In this document: in pieces, positions 35,575-46,615 of the stretch | How positions within the stretch are numbered: position 1 is the first letter of the stretch | Layout: every line of letters starts with the position of its first letter | From: Owenia fusiformis | Taxonomy: Eukaryota; Annelida; Polychaeta; Sabellida; Oweniidae | Assembly: GCA_903813345.2 (NCBI GenBank) | Contig: CAIIXF020000010.1 | Span: forward strand, 23,231,740 to 23,295,739 | DNA length: 64,000 bases | Direction of reading: 5' to 3' | The notes under the pieces: model-generated | The model's input: the letters and a program-made list of their open reading frames with translations, nothing else | Databases searched by the model: none | Told to the model about the DNA's origin: nothing | Made by a program: the position numbers and the translations under genes

Positions 35575-35582
35575 GACTATTG
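35575..35582. repeat. Target-site duplication of the 3.6-kb LINE (left)
   Basis: GACTATTG here is repeated exactly at 39192-39199 on the other side of the LINE. Confidence 0.8.
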
Positions 35583-38500
35583 TATGTATGTATATCTTTA
35601 TTGCCCTTTATGAAAAGGAGATACATGTATACAGTGTACAATGAAAATAATGCTGATATAACATTAATGTTAAATGAACATAGAATAAAAATATATACAA
35701 TATATAAAACACACTTTATACGACTACGTTAGATGAGTGCTAACCATCTTCCCCAAGGTCGATGTAAGCATCTCATCTAATGAACCACAGACGATATAAG
35801 ATGCTACCGCTACCTCATCGTCCAATTACAACCCTCAATGAGATAATTTATGCAGAGATCATAATTGAAAAAGTAAAAAAGGTTAGGTTAAGAAAGGTTA
35901 AGTATGTACATACAATTTTAATACACTTATCTCATTAGTTGAGTGCAAACCATCTTCCCCAAGGTCGATGTAAGCATCTCATCCACTGAACCACAGACGA
36001 TATAAGATGCTACCGCTACCTCATCGTCCAATTACAACCCTTAATGAGATCATTTTGTGCAGAGATCATAATTAAAAAGTAAAAAAGGTTAAGTATGTAC
36101 ATACATTTTATACATTATATAAAACACTTATCTCATTAGTTGAGTGCAAACCATCTTCCCCAAGGTCGATGTAAGCATCTCATCCAATGAACCACAGACG
36201 ATATAAGATGCTACCGCTACCTCATCGTCTAATTACAACCATTTGAGAGATCATTTGTTCAGAGATCACAATTGACAGTAGATATAGATTAAGTATGTAC
36301 ATATGGTTTATACCTTATGTATATAAAATATATAGATAGATATAAAATACTTGACGCATTAGTCAACAGATTTTAACCCATGGTTTGCATTAAAACGCAT
36401 CCGAAATCATATAAGTCAGTTATGAGTTGCATTGCAAGCACGAAGCACGGAGGTGGTATTGCTCTTGCACGATAAGTGAAACCCCTCTCAAAAAATCTAA
36501 AGACCGGGGATCATTTCTAAAGTTAATCCCTAAAATGTTGTTAATATTCATCTCTATACCAAACTTTTGGCAGTGCTCATTCAGTTTACGTCTAAAGGGG
36601 GTATAACTATTTGCTGTGCACGTTAACATAAAATGGATGACATTTTCCTGTTGAAACGTATTACACATATAACATAATTTTGACTTGTTTTCTCCGCCTC
36701 GATATTTTGTTCCTAGAGTATGTTCGTTTGTCAGAAGTTTAACCATAATTTTGCAACCACCGAGGGCAACAGGGAACTTTCTGGCAACACACCACCATAT
36801 ATTTGGACTCAAAGACCTAAAATCATTCAACCTAAATAGTTCAAGACCAGTATACATAATTGATCTAACAAACGTCCTCTGTATTTGTGCTGTCGAAAGT
36901 TCTGTAAAAACAATTTTCTTCCACCTTTGTTTGGTGATTCGAGTGTTACAGTATAGCATATCGAGAATGTATTTATCCAAGTTGTATTTTATAGCACATA
37001 TGAGCATGTTACGGATAGGAGAAAACACATCAAAATTTGTTTTCATATACGACAATTTTATCAACCGTATCGTGAATATGTGTTTGTAAATATTTGAGCA
37101 ACGGAGTTGTAAAATACTAAAGAAAAACATCATTCGGAGGAAATCTATGTAAAAGTCTATATCAAGTAACCCAAGAGGAAATGTTGAGACTGGATTGCTA
37201 GCAGATTGGGAAAGGGATTGAATCCTCCGTCCAATGCCTCTCTGTACTATGTTTAATTGTTCAATATCTTTTTGATGATAATTGATTACCGGAGCACCGT
37301 ATGTCATACAGGGTATGGAATAAGTTTTGTATATCTGACATGCTGAAGTGGGAACAAGGCCTCCGCATTTACTTCCAATTCCCAGAAGGGCATTAAACTG
37401 AGATTTTCCTTTTTTGCATTTATCATTTACATAATTACTGATGTCATTATCTACAGACAGTGGTATACCAACGTGTTTAGCATAATTAGATTTTTCGATA
37501 GGTACACCTCCAATGTTTAGCTTTTGAGTGGCTCCCAATTCGATTTTACTGTTAAAAACAAGATATGTGCACTTTTGTGGATGAACTTCATATCTCCATT
37601 GATTGCTATGTTTAGTAAGTGCGTCCAATAGGACTTGCATATTTTGAAATGAGTTTGATAGGATACACATGTCATCAGCGTAGCATGGACTGACACAGCT
37701 GGTGTCTCCTATGGTGGACCCGATACTTAGTTTAGTCATGGTTTCAATTATGTCAGACATGTATAATTGATAGAAGAGCATTGACAGCACGCCACCTTGA
37801 TGTACACCTTGGAGAATAGGAAATGAATTTGAGCGCGCACCACCTACTAGAACTGCGCACCTATAGTGTTTATATAAATTGTACAATATGTTCCAAAGTT
37901 TTCCAACAACGCCACTTTTGTGGAGCTTAAAAAATAGACCATCTATCCACACAGAGTCGAAGGCTTTGCGAATGTCTGTTATTGTAATGACTACCATTTT
38001 ACCCTGTTCGACATTATCTGAAATAGTCTCCTGCACCAATAAGGAAGTGTGAACAGATGAACATTTTTCAACCGATGCCCCTTGTAACTTTGGTATCATT
38101 TTGTAGATCGGAACTTTCAAGTAAGTTAATAATATATTGTCAAAGAGTTTACGAAACATTGTCATGAGGGTTATTCCTCTAGAATTATCTTTTATGAGAG
38201 GATCTTTGCCACTTTTTGTGAGAGGGATCATTACGCCTACACAGAAATTATTTGGGATGTGCTCTGATTGAATAATTGAATTAAATAAGAGAGCAATGGA
38301 TTCATACATTTTGCTTCCGGCATATTTTAAATGTTCAGCACTGATTTGGTCATAGCCACAAGCACGCTTACAGTGAAGTGCTTTAACTGCACTGGTGACA
38401 TCTTCATTGCTAATGCTTACTGCCATACCATCAATTTTGTCATCCTCGTTACCTTTAATAATTGTTCTGATTTTGTTCTCAATGGTGGTTTTAAACTCAG

Positions 38501-39191
38501 AATCGAAATTTGGCTTATTAAGTGGGGTGGCAAGTTTCTCAAAATGACATTTCCATTGATTTCTTATCTCGTCGGCGTCTGTTATAAGTATGCCATCGTC
38601 TGACAAAATAGGACTTACAGATCTCTTTGATGTTCTGCGATGTTTATTAACGAGGTACCAATAGAACCGTTGGTCAGTTTGTTCCGATGTATAGAGTTTT
38701 TCTAGTTCCTGTTTCTCGTACTCAATTTGGGCTGCGTGATAGGTTTTGGAGAATAACTTTTTTGAATCTTTATATTGACTACGCGCTGGATCGGATATAT
38801 CACGTGACCTACCCTGAGACACCCATACACGCCATTTTGTCTTTTTATCTTTTGCTAAGACAGTTAAAGTTGAATTCCAGAACGGCTTTACATATTTTAA
38901 AAATCTCTTTTTTGGTATATGGGCGTTAGAGGTGAGTGTCCAAATATCTAGTAATTTATCTAAAAAATACTCAATCTCATTGCCATTCAGAGACCTTTTG
39001 GACATGATAGAATGTAGCTCGGCTACAATATCATTACATTGTAAGTTAATTGAACTAGTGTATGATTCCAAGATATCGTCATTGCTGAGCTTATCCCACG
39101 CATGTCCTATAGGCGCTTGTATACTCGACCGTCTGTTTATCTTAACATCAAAATTTAAAATCGTTAAAATCGGTAGATGATCTGATCTGAT
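35583..39191 (-). mobile_element. 5'-truncated LINE (EN/RT type, no RNase H)
   Basis: Bounded by an 8-bp TSD GACTATTG. The 3' end, at the low coordinate, is AATAAAGATATACATACATA, an (ATAC)n-type tail. It contains a 930-codon open frame beginning inside the last endonuclease motif (SDHLPI), then reverse transcriptase, then a C-C-H-C knuckle, and a 3' UTR of three ~200-bp repeats. The RT layout resembles CR1/L2-like clades; the exact clade needs a tree. Both flanks are halves of an older host duplication (35340-35530 versus 39200-39670). Confidence 0.88.
35690..36360 (-). repeat. Three ~200-bp tandem repeats in the LINE 3' UTR
   Basis: AACCATCTTCCCCAAGGTCG starts near 35744, 35948 and 36150. 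Each unit contains a GACGAT...ATCGTC stem enclosing GAGGTAGCGGTAGCATC on the minus strand, the best-conserved part. Possibly a reverse-transcriptase recognition hairpin. Confidence 0.9.
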
Positions 39192-39212
39192 GACTATTGG
39201 AACAGACTTCAC
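36420..39212 (-). CDS. LINE ORF2 (end of endonuclease, RT, zinc knuckle)
   Basis: 930 residues, uninterrupted. Residues 10-14 SDHLP are the last catalytic motif of an APE-type endonuclease; everything before that is missing. The RT core includes DIRKAFDSVW, GVHQGGVLS, and YADD at 511-514, followed by HVGIPLS and the SIPCMTYGAP block. Residues 847-865 (CYMCNTFQQENVIHFMLTC) form a C-C-H-C knuckle. Residues 1-7 and the nominal start codon come from flanking DNA and its duplication, so this frame has no native start. The lack of stops over 2.8 kb indicates a young insertion. Confidence 0.88.
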   Translation of the reverse strand: MKSVPIVIRSDHLPILTILNFDVKINRRSSIQAPIGHAWDKLSNDDILESYTSSINLQCNDIVAELHSIMSKRSLNGNEIEYFLDKLLDIWTLTSNAHIPKKRFLKYVKPFWNSTLTVLAKDKKTKWRVWVSQGRSRDISDPARSQYKDSKKLFSKTYHAAQIEYEKQELEKLYTSEQTDQRFYWYLVNKHRRTSKRSVSPILSDDGILITDADEIRNQWKCHFEKLATPLNKPNFDSEFKTTIENKIRTIIKGNEDDKIDGMAVSISNEDVTSAVKALHCKRACGYDQISAEHLKYAGSKMYESIALLFNSIIQSEHIPNNFCVGVMIPLTKSGKDPLIKDNSRGITLMTMFRKLFDNILLTYLKVPIYKMIPKLQGASVEKCSSVHTSLLVQETISDNVEQGKMVVITITDIRKAFDSVWIDGLFFKLHKSGVVGKLWNILYNLYKHYRCAVLVGGARSNSFPILQGVHQGGVLSMLFYQLYMSDIIETMTKLSIGSTIGDTSCVSPCYADDMCILSNSFQNMQVLLDALTKHSNQWRYEVHPQKCTYLVFNSKIELGATQKLNIGGVPIEKSNYAKHVGIPLSVDNDISNYVNDKCKKGKSQFNALLGIGSKCGGLVPTSACQIYKTYSIPCMTYGAPVINYHQKDIEQLNIVQRGIGRRIQSLSQSASNPVSTFPLGLLDIDFYIDFLRMMFFFSILQLRCSNIYKHIFTIRLIKLSYMKTNFDVFSPIRNMLICAIKYNLDKYILDMLYCNTRITKQRWKKIVFTELSTAQIQRTFVRSIMYTGLELFRLNDFRSLSPNIWWCVARKFPVALGGCKIMVKLLTNEHTLGTKYRGGENKSKLCYMCNTFQQENVIHFMLTCTANSYTPFRRKLNEHCQKFGIEMNINNILGINFRNDPRSLDFLRGVSLIVQEQYHLRASCLQCNS

Positions 39213-39305
39213 TTCTCGGCTTTTGGTATTTTAGTTGTACACAAACTTAGCAGGTCATAGGTTAGAGCTAACACAAAGTTCTAAAAAGCAAGCTCTTTTG
39301 CTGTG

Positions 39306-39540
39306 TAAGAACCCCTATCTTACTGAAATTGAAAATAGATTCTAGCAATCCTATCCCACATGAATCTAGGTTATTGAGACTCAATCAACTTGAGTTCTTC
39401 TGAGAAAATGAGGATTTTAGCAAGGGTTTATGCATGTCATCATGGAGATAGATACAAAATCCTCATCATCTGAAGAACTTAAGTCTCAACAAGTAGATAA
39501 TATTTGGGATAGTATTGGCAAGTAAGAATAGGGGTTCTTA
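39306..39540. mobile_element. Short TIR element
   Basis: TAAGAACCCCTATCTTACT at the left is mirrored by AGTAAGAATAGGGGTTCTTA at the right; a second inner stem surrounds GGATTTTAGCAAG. It interrupts copy 2 of the host duplication. TSD unclear. Confidence 0.8.
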
Positions 39541-39670
39541 AACAGGACATGCTTACTGAGGTCTTGAAAATTTAGCTATATTAGTGCCGTTCGTATTTAA
39601 CCTTTTTTCACCAGTTTTAGACATTTAATCCAAGGCCCTTACGGAATGGCTAATCCTCGAGGATATGAAT

Positions 39671-41410
39671 GTGTGGCATAATATGGAATGTGGTGAATGC
39701 CACATATGATATGAATATTGGGAAATGGGTCCCTTATAAGGAATTATGATGGTCTAGTAAGAAACTGATAGAATTAGAATGTGTTTTTATTTTATTTTAA
39801 TCTACTCTCTGTAGTGTATGGAATATATGTTGGATGGCGTTGCAATAACAAAAATATATGAAAACCGTGCATTTTTTATATTTATAGTTAGTTTAGTTTA
39901 GTTTAAAATAGTTTATTTTTGTGTCACTGATATTACAATATACATATAAAATACATAATAAAAACAACATTTTGTAACATCACCAGCCGGTGCCGACTTA
40001 TGAGACACAGTATACATTATATCTGAGTGTCACCCATTACTACCCCCAATGGGCAGCTTGGGACAACATTCAGACAGAGACATATATCTCTGGTAAAGAT
40101 TTATACATTAAAACCAATGATATAAATTCACAACTCTGATTGATCAGTTTGGCAAGTTCAACCTTGATTTCAGAGTGCAAGATAATCTAGGCATGATGGG
40201 AATGGAATAACTATTGTATTGTCTTCATATTCCTGGCCTATCCTTGATGACTGCCCATTCCCAAATTAGTTAAATGCAAATGCTGGTTTTCATCTTGATT
40301 TACAAGAGTTTTACAAGGTTTCAGTTGTTTGAAGATTTGGAATGACATTGGAAATCGAATTGGACTTCCTGACTTCATCGTGGATAACCATGAATCATGG
40401 CAATATATTGTAAGCCAAGAGATGCGATTAGAAGTGACATAGACGGATTTTATACAGGTAAATGAAATACATGACCCGTACAATTTCAATATTCATCCGC
40501 TTGGCTGGTTCAGTAGTCAACCAAGCCTATCCACAGGGTCTAGTCATCAGTTAACGCTGGACTTATTACCAATCCGAACATGAACTGCAAAAACAATTTT
40601 ACAAAAGGATGATTACGAAACGATCAAACTATGGAATTAAATCACAATTAAACTGGAGTGCCGAAACCGAAAATTAATTACCAGCTTATCGGATTAATTA
40701 TATATTACATATTTATAATGGATTTAAAAAGATCTCAGGAACATGTACACAATTTGCTCAAACATGATGTAAGTACCGGAACATTGAAGTATAATTTGGG
40801 TTTATAATTAAAAAGGGCTAATTAAACATAAATAGCTGTAAATAAATATATGTAAATTATACAACTTAGCTTAGACCTGGATGAAAACCTTCTTTTCCGC
40901 AATAATTGAAGCTGGAAAAATAAAGTCGTTCATGTGAAATATTAGAATGATTTAATAATTATATATTATTTGTTTTTCAAAATATGTTGCATCTAAGCTC
41001 AAATTTGGAACTTGTTCTGTAAACGCAGAAGATTCAAGATCTGATATTTACAGAAAACGGAGTTAATGTTCAATCTTTTGATTATACAAGTTGCATATCA
41101 AAACTTATTGTATGGCTACTGCTTTGACGGACATTCAAGTTCAAGTAAAATAAAAATCGAGATATTTTTTTCTAAAAATCGAGATTGTTTGAAAAAATCG
41201 TGGTAAAAAGCATCTTTTTCTAGAAAATCGGGATTTCTTTAAAAAATAATCGGAACAAGATTTACTTTAATAGGAACGAAGGGTTCCAATGTACCCGAAA
41301 GATATAATTTTTTTGTTTTATTTTGTAAATCGTAAGTGTGTCTATTCAAAGAATTTTGATGTTCACATTGCCATCTCTTGCCCGAATATTTATTTGAGTG
41401 GTTACACCCC
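39671..41410. other. Intergenic region, no gene seen
   Basis: Only short spurious frames. A degenerate run of (TCTA)AAAATCGAGAT repeats lies at 41150-41265. Confidence 0.5.
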
Positions 41411-41429
41411 CCTCCCGGGGGTAACCGGA

Positions 41430-41663
41430 CGACTCATCCCTGGACAACTCATCCCCTGGACAACTCATCCCCTAGACAACTCATCCCCTGGACAACTCAT
41501 CCCCTGGACAACTCATCCCCTAGACAACTCATCCCCTGGACAACTCATCCCCTGGACAACTCATCTCCTGGACAACTCATCCCCTGGACAACTCATCCCC
41601 TGGACAACTCATCTCCTGGACAACTCATACCCTGGACAACTCATCCCCTGGACAACTCATCCT
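41430..41663 (+). repeat. Left 16-bp monomer array of A1, about 14-15 copies
   Basis: Monomer CAACTCATCCCCTGGA, head to tail, with a few single-base variants (CCCTAGA, CTCCTGGA). Because 16 is not a multiple of 3 it is open in several frames, which produces artefactual 16-residue protein repeats. Confidence 0.95.
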
Positions 41664-42110
41664 TTGGCATATATTATTCAAATGATATTTAAATGTTTTG
41701 GTTATCATTATGATCAGTTTTAAGTTTCAAAAACATATATTACATGAACACTGGTACTAAACTCGATAACATTGAAAACGGATCGTTTCGGTAGCAAAAT
41801 GTCAGAGCCTTAAGGGTACGATTTTTCTTTTTTCCTTATATCACCGGTTGAAGGCAGAATGCCAACAACATTTTTATCACAAACGTGTGTCAGGATGTAG
41901 ATGTTTGCAAACGAATACATGTAGTTCAGATCTACAGAAGACAACACGATCGTCAATTTAATACCTCACTTTTGTTACGTAAATGGAACTTCAATAATGG
42001 TTAAGATCTGCTCTCTAACTCCTTCCATTTACATAACAATATTGAGGTATTAAAGCGACGATTCTGTTGTCTTTACTATTTGTTCACAAACACGTATATT
42101 TTCTTAAATA

Positions 42111-43703
42111 CAGGGTGGTCCGAAAAAGGTGAACCCCTGCAACCGGTTATATTTTCCTTGGTAACTGGTCAACTCGTACCCAAGACAAGTCGTACCCAAG
42201 ACAACTCGTACCCAAGACATCTCGTACCCAAGACAACTCGTACCCAAGTATATATTTTGTTTTGAATCAAGCGTTGGACTGGGAATGTGAATAGATATAC
42301 ATATTATAATTGTAACATACTGTTCAGAATAGTTTAAAGTTTGAAGAAGAATTTTCGGAAGAAATTGATTTAATTTTGTGACATTTTGAGCTGAGTGTCA
42401 ATTTATATTGACTATTATTTTATATTGGTCACAAATTCAGGATGTTTGAGTGAAGAGACATATGTTTATTCCACATATTCATAATATCATTTTTCAAAAT
42501 ATTGTATGTTTATGAGTGTTTGGAACAAGTGTCAGATCTCATGTTGTAATTATATATATTTACATATATGTTTGACAAAATAATGTTGAGAACAAGCGCT
42601 TCAAGCACTTCTTTTATTTAATAAAAAATGCTTTACTGATCCATTGAGAAAAAAATTCTTCTAAATTCAAAAAAATATTGAGGATTATTTGATTCACATT
42701 ATAACATGAAAGCATTACAAACTCGATTTTTTCCCTAATATGCACCATAATACTGAAAATAATCTTGGGTACGAGTTGTCTTGGGTACCAGTTGTCTTGG
42801 GTACGAGTTGTCTTGGGTACCAGTTGTCTTGGGTACGAGTTGTCTTGGGTTCGAGTTGACTAGGAAGCTTTTCCTTAATACATGCATGAATTTGCTCATA
42901 TCATCACATCTTGTAGAGAAAGGTTTAAAAAAAATTGTTGACACCATAGTTTATTTTATTCTCAGTCTTGAAATTCGAAGAAATTACAAGACTTAAACAA
43001 ACATGCCTCAAATTAGATGTTGTGCAAAATTTTACCAATGTGATTGACGGATATTGTTGATACACATTAGATGATCTTAAAAAAGCTTTCAGTGAGAGAT
43101 AAGTTAAAACCCTACCATATGGCAAATGGGACACTATTTGAGCAGAAAACACATTTCACACTTTTATTGACCATTTTGAAGCTGTTTTAACCATTCAACA
43201 GTTTAGAGGCATGTTACCTACACAAACGGGTAGAGGTCAGGGGCAAAGTTACCCTTTGTGACCCAAAATCTGAGGAGCCCTTCATAAAAAATCTTACAAA
43301 AATCAAAAGGAAATCTAATATTCAGTGTTTTGAGCCATATTTCATTAGAATTGGTCCATGATTAATGAAGATATTTTAAGACCATTTAGGGTTATGTTGC
43401 GATTTCACTGGAAGATGTTCTCGTCTTTGGAAACATTGAACATTTCTTTTGATCACAATAACTTTGCAACTAACAGAGGTAGGATGCTTATTTTTACATC
43501 ATATTGTGTGGGATCCAAAACCAAACAAAGTCAGAAAACATTGGGTTTCCCAGACTCCGGCTTAAAAGATTTCCATGGGAAGATTGTTGAAGGATTGAAG
43601 AATCGCAGATACTGAAGTTTACATTTTACCAATTTTCAGTGATGTTGCAGGTAATAAGGGAAGTATATCCGGTTGCAAGGGTTCACTTTTTTGGGCCAAC
43701 CTG
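42111..43703. mobile_element. Mariner-type MITE (inside X1)
   Basis: Ends CAGGGTGGTCCGAAAAAGGT and the mirrored GGCCAACCTG with TA on both sides (42109-42110, 43704-43705). TIRs run about 45 bases including GGTTGCAAGGGTTCAC. No transposase. Interrupted by A2. Confidence 0.87.
42160..42868. mobile_element. Satellite-ended transposon A2 (innermost)
   Basis: Ends GGTAACTGGTCAACTC and the complement of GCTTCCTAGTCAACTC, with an exact 8-bp TSD TTTTCCTT (42152-42159, 42869-42876). Terminal arrays of a 16-bp monomer CAACTCGTACCCAAGA lie at 42168-42255 and, inverted, at 42768-42858. The monomer shares 12 of 16 bases with that of A1, and the extreme ends are also alike. It is the same family, a different subfamily. 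Confidence 0.9.
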
Positions 43704-44280
43704 TATATGATACTGACACATGATTGTGATGAAAATGTAATCATGTTAGTCTCAGCTACAACACATGAAATAAGGCAAAGAGAAAAATCGTACATTCAAG
43801 AATATTTTGTTACCGAAGCGATTTGATTCGGTAAAAAGCATAATCGAGTGGAGTACAAGTAAACAAAGACTTTCTGGAGGGGCAATCTGGAATTTTTTTA
43901 AAAAACTATTATATTTTCAAGGAAATAATCAACCAATTAATCTGTAATTTGTTTTGTAAATATTAACCTTTCATTTTTCTTTTAATACACAATTTCCCTA
44001 TTATATTAACATTGTTTGTTGTTCACAGTTCAAATATTCTTTAACATTATTTATAGATGAAGTTACTGAAGTTCATGTTTCAAAATTATGCAGAGAGAAA
44101 ACTTCATTTTTTGTCTTGAAATATTAATGATATAAGGACAAAAGATGAAAGTTTTAATGGCACCGTTTGACTGTTTGACGGTTTTATTTGTGTCAATACA
44201 GTGAAAAATAATATTTAGAATGATCCAAGGTGTATTCATTAAATATTTCTTTTCCACACTTTACAATTTGGCTTCGTGTG

Positions 44281-44395
44281 ATAATGGATGAGTTGTCCAG
44301 GGGATGAGTTGTCTTGGGGATGAGATGTCCAGGGGATGAGTTGTCCAGTGGATGAGATGTACAGGGGATGAATTGTCTAGGGGATGAGTTGTCCG
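44281..44395 (-). repeat. Right 16-bp monomer array of A1, about 7 copies
   Basis: Same monomer read on the minus strand (GGATGAGTTGTCCAGG), more degenerate than the left array. Confidence 0.92.
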
Positions 44396-44408
44396 TAAGC
44401 CCTCCCAG

Positions 44409-44719
44409 GATGCACCCCTATTAGAGGAAATATCTTTTATTTCTTCAGTATCATTTATATTTTTATTTCTGTACATGACAAACATAGAAATAACATAAGT
44501 TAATTATTTTAAGAAAGATTAATGCAGATAGCTCTTATGAAACTTGACTTGACTTGAAATGGGTACCTCAAGGGACAACATTATGAGCTGTTTTCATACA
44601 ATATTTGATATACTTATAGCGTTTTCAATAGTCAATGACAGGTGGTGATAAAATCTATGTGAAGAGCTTGGGAGTGGACCTAGTGATCCTGGAAGAATTG
44701 AGGTCTCTACCACGCGGTA
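44409..44719. other. Right flank of the transposon nest
   Basis: No gene or repeat recognised. Confidence 0.4.
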
Positions 44720-44734
44720 GTATCTCTTCGGGAC

Positions 44735-44985
44735 GTATCGAAACCACTCCGTCCCGAAAAACCGTTAATTTGAATTTAAAACCTACCCCAGTGTTTGAAA
44801 ATCAAGGATTGTGAGTCTCACACTTCACCGTTTTTCTTCAAACTTGTTCCGTACAAAGCTTCACAGAAATACCTTTCAGTCGATACATTGTTTTCGTGTA
44901 CAAAGTACCTCGTTTTAGCGGCGTTTTGGTCCCCAGCTGTGAGATAAAGCAAATTTTCATAACTTTCAACTGTAAGTCAAGTTAT
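44735..44985. repeat. Dispersed repeat P, copy 2
   Basis: Inverted, diverged copy of 17770-18000. Shared words include AACCGTTAATTTGAATTT and CGTTTTAGCGGCGTTTTGGT. Confidence 0.65.
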
Positions 44986-45344
44986 CTCGCCAGTCTTTTA
45001 CCCATTCTCGCCCATAATCTCAGAATGGACTCCCATTACAACCTTCCATCGCTACGTCTTGATTTTTGGGCATCAAACGCAGCAGTTTCTAAATCATCCA
45101 CACATCTCTTCAAATTTGACCAATACGTCCCGTCATCTTCCACTACGCCCCGCCGAGTCTATCACTATACACGTAGAGTTGCATTCTAAAACAATTTGTC
45201 CATCGATGTGTGCGTTTGTAGGTTGCCATTGTCGATTCTAAATACCAATCGGATTGTGTTTTAAGATTTACCCATTCTTGTCCATTTTCAATATACCTAT
45301 AATAGGGTGGTCCAAAATCTCCCTAAAATTTCGATTTCCCGATA

Positions 45345-45690
45345 TTGCAATATAAATGTAAAAAATTGGAGTTTATCAGAAAATCCCATATTGAAAAACT
45401 TGAAAACCTGTGTCGTAATTTTAAAAACATGAATGACCACCAAAAGACAATTTTTCTATTGACGAGTGAGGGGATCATATTAAAAGAATCTGCTGACATG
45501 ATAAAGTATCTAATGATGGGTAGAGACAGGATTCTTATATCAAAGTAACATTTTATATGTCATTTGAAGAATGTAATCCTATTTTCTTTACTTTATTGCC
45601 TATATTTACTGTTATTGAAAATTGTATATTGGATGTACGTTTGGCCCTAAAAGGGCATCAGTACTAATAAATCCTATTATTCTATATAAA
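45345..45690 (+). mobile_element. 3' fragment of a CR1-like LINE
   Basis: A 67-codon frame ends in the typical LINE C-terminus (FKNMND...FLLTSEG...LKESADMIKYLMMGRDRIL), followed by a 3' UTR with a GGCCCTAAAAGGGC hairpin and AATAAATCC. Everything upstream is missing. A GGGTGGTCCAAAA string at 45305 just before it resembles a mariner-type terminus. Confidence 0.6.
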
Positions 45691-45945
45691 GATTTTAATT
45701 ACTGAACAATTGAAAATATTTTTAAGAAACGTTTAAAGTGCCCTATCCTTGAAAAAATGTTAAAATGCGAAAGGATGGGTGATGTCGAAACATGTATCAT
45801 TTTATATGGTACACGTTTCATAATGTAATCCAATGGAATCATACAGGAGAAAGGTTGACACACAACAGTTAAAATCTTTATATTACATTATCAGACCAAG
45901 TCAGTAGATGTTGTTTATATACCAATAAGTGTTGTATGATGATGC

Positions 45946-46156
45946 CAGGCCCGTAGCCAGGATTTGCCAAGGGGGGGTTCAGTTTTCAAAAATTTCCAGG
46001 GAGGGGTTCACATTTGACAATTTTAGCCCAAATATGGCTAAAATCACTTGAAAAGTGCTGCAGTTCACTGCATGATTTTGAAAGAATTTTTGGCCAGGGG
46101 GGGGGGGGGGGGGTTCGCCCGAACCCTGCGAACCCCCCCCCCTGGCTACGGGCCTG
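45946..46156. mobile_element. 211-bp MITE with perfect 16-bp TIRs
   Basis: CAGGCCCGTAGCCAGG at the left and its exact complement at the right, GATGC directly outside both (45941-45945, 46157-46161). Contains a G-run of 18 and a C-run near the right end. The same CGTAGCCAGG end occurs near 19406 and 15395. Confidence 0.85.
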
Positions 46157-46615
46157 GATGCATTCTTTATATGAATCTAGAAACGTTTTTGTGCCAATAT
46201 TGCTCAATTTTGATAACATCTCCGTTATTTTGAAATTAAGCGTGGCAAAGTTTCCCGATGGATTTAGCTAAAAAAGTGGTGCCTGTAGGGTTATTGAAAA
46301 TCATACATGATGAAGAAAAAATACATATTCCTGAAATACAACAGTTTACATCACAAGTGGCTGAGAAAAAAATTTACGCTTTTTCAAAAATTGATATTTT
46401 AGACAGATGTCATTTTGTATAGGACTTTAGTGAACCCCTTTGGTTCTTATATTGCTCCTTCTATTGTGGTACATTTGGATTTATAGTATAGAACTAAGAT
46501 TTTAAACATGTCTAAACTTGATTTTTAAGTTTTGGATACAGTACAAGGTCTTAAATGGATGAATTTTGGGTATACTCACTATAGCAACCAAGGCTTTAAG
46601 GTTTGGAAAATCCAG

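Larger units (their letters stand above)
41749..43860. mobile_element. Foldback element X, copy 1 (inside A1)
   Basis: The left end CACTGGTACTAAACTCGATA and right end TAATCGAGTGGAGTAC are inverted, as are AGGGTACGATTTTTC and GAAAAATCGTAC further in. The left half includes a palindrome (41920-42085). It is interrupted by the mariner-type MITE at 42111-43703. Related copies lie at 47790-48710 and 56735-56830. Confidence 0.75.
41419..44400. mobile_element. Satellite-ended transposon A1 (outermost of a four-level nest)
   Basis: Begins GGGTAACCGGACGACTC and ends with the complement of GCTTACGGACAACTC; the flanking 8-mers are CCTCCCGG (41411-41418) and CCTCCCAG (44401-44408). Each terminus continues into an array of the 16-bp monomer CAACTCATCCCCTGGA, in inverted orientation at the two ends. 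No transposase. Inside lie element X1, within it a mariner-type MITE, and within that a related element A2. Terminal inverted repeats made of short tandem repeats recall Drosophila Foldback and some MULE relatives. Confidence 0.82.

Noticed and set aside
36685-37089. 134-residue plus-strand frame and several others at 38331-39180
   Set aside because: Antisense shadows of the LINE reverse-transcriptase frame.
41289-41723. Open frames of 144 and 104 residues made of a repeating 16-residue motif (TTHPLDNSSPGQLIPW)
   Set aside because: They are translations of the 16-bp transposon monomer array in different frames. Any stop-free 16-bp repeat gives this pattern, so there is no sign of a real protein.
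44896-45241. 97- and 60-residue plus-strand frames
   Set aside because: They lie partly in dispersed repeat P, have no splice sites or recognisable sequence, and the two frames overlap.
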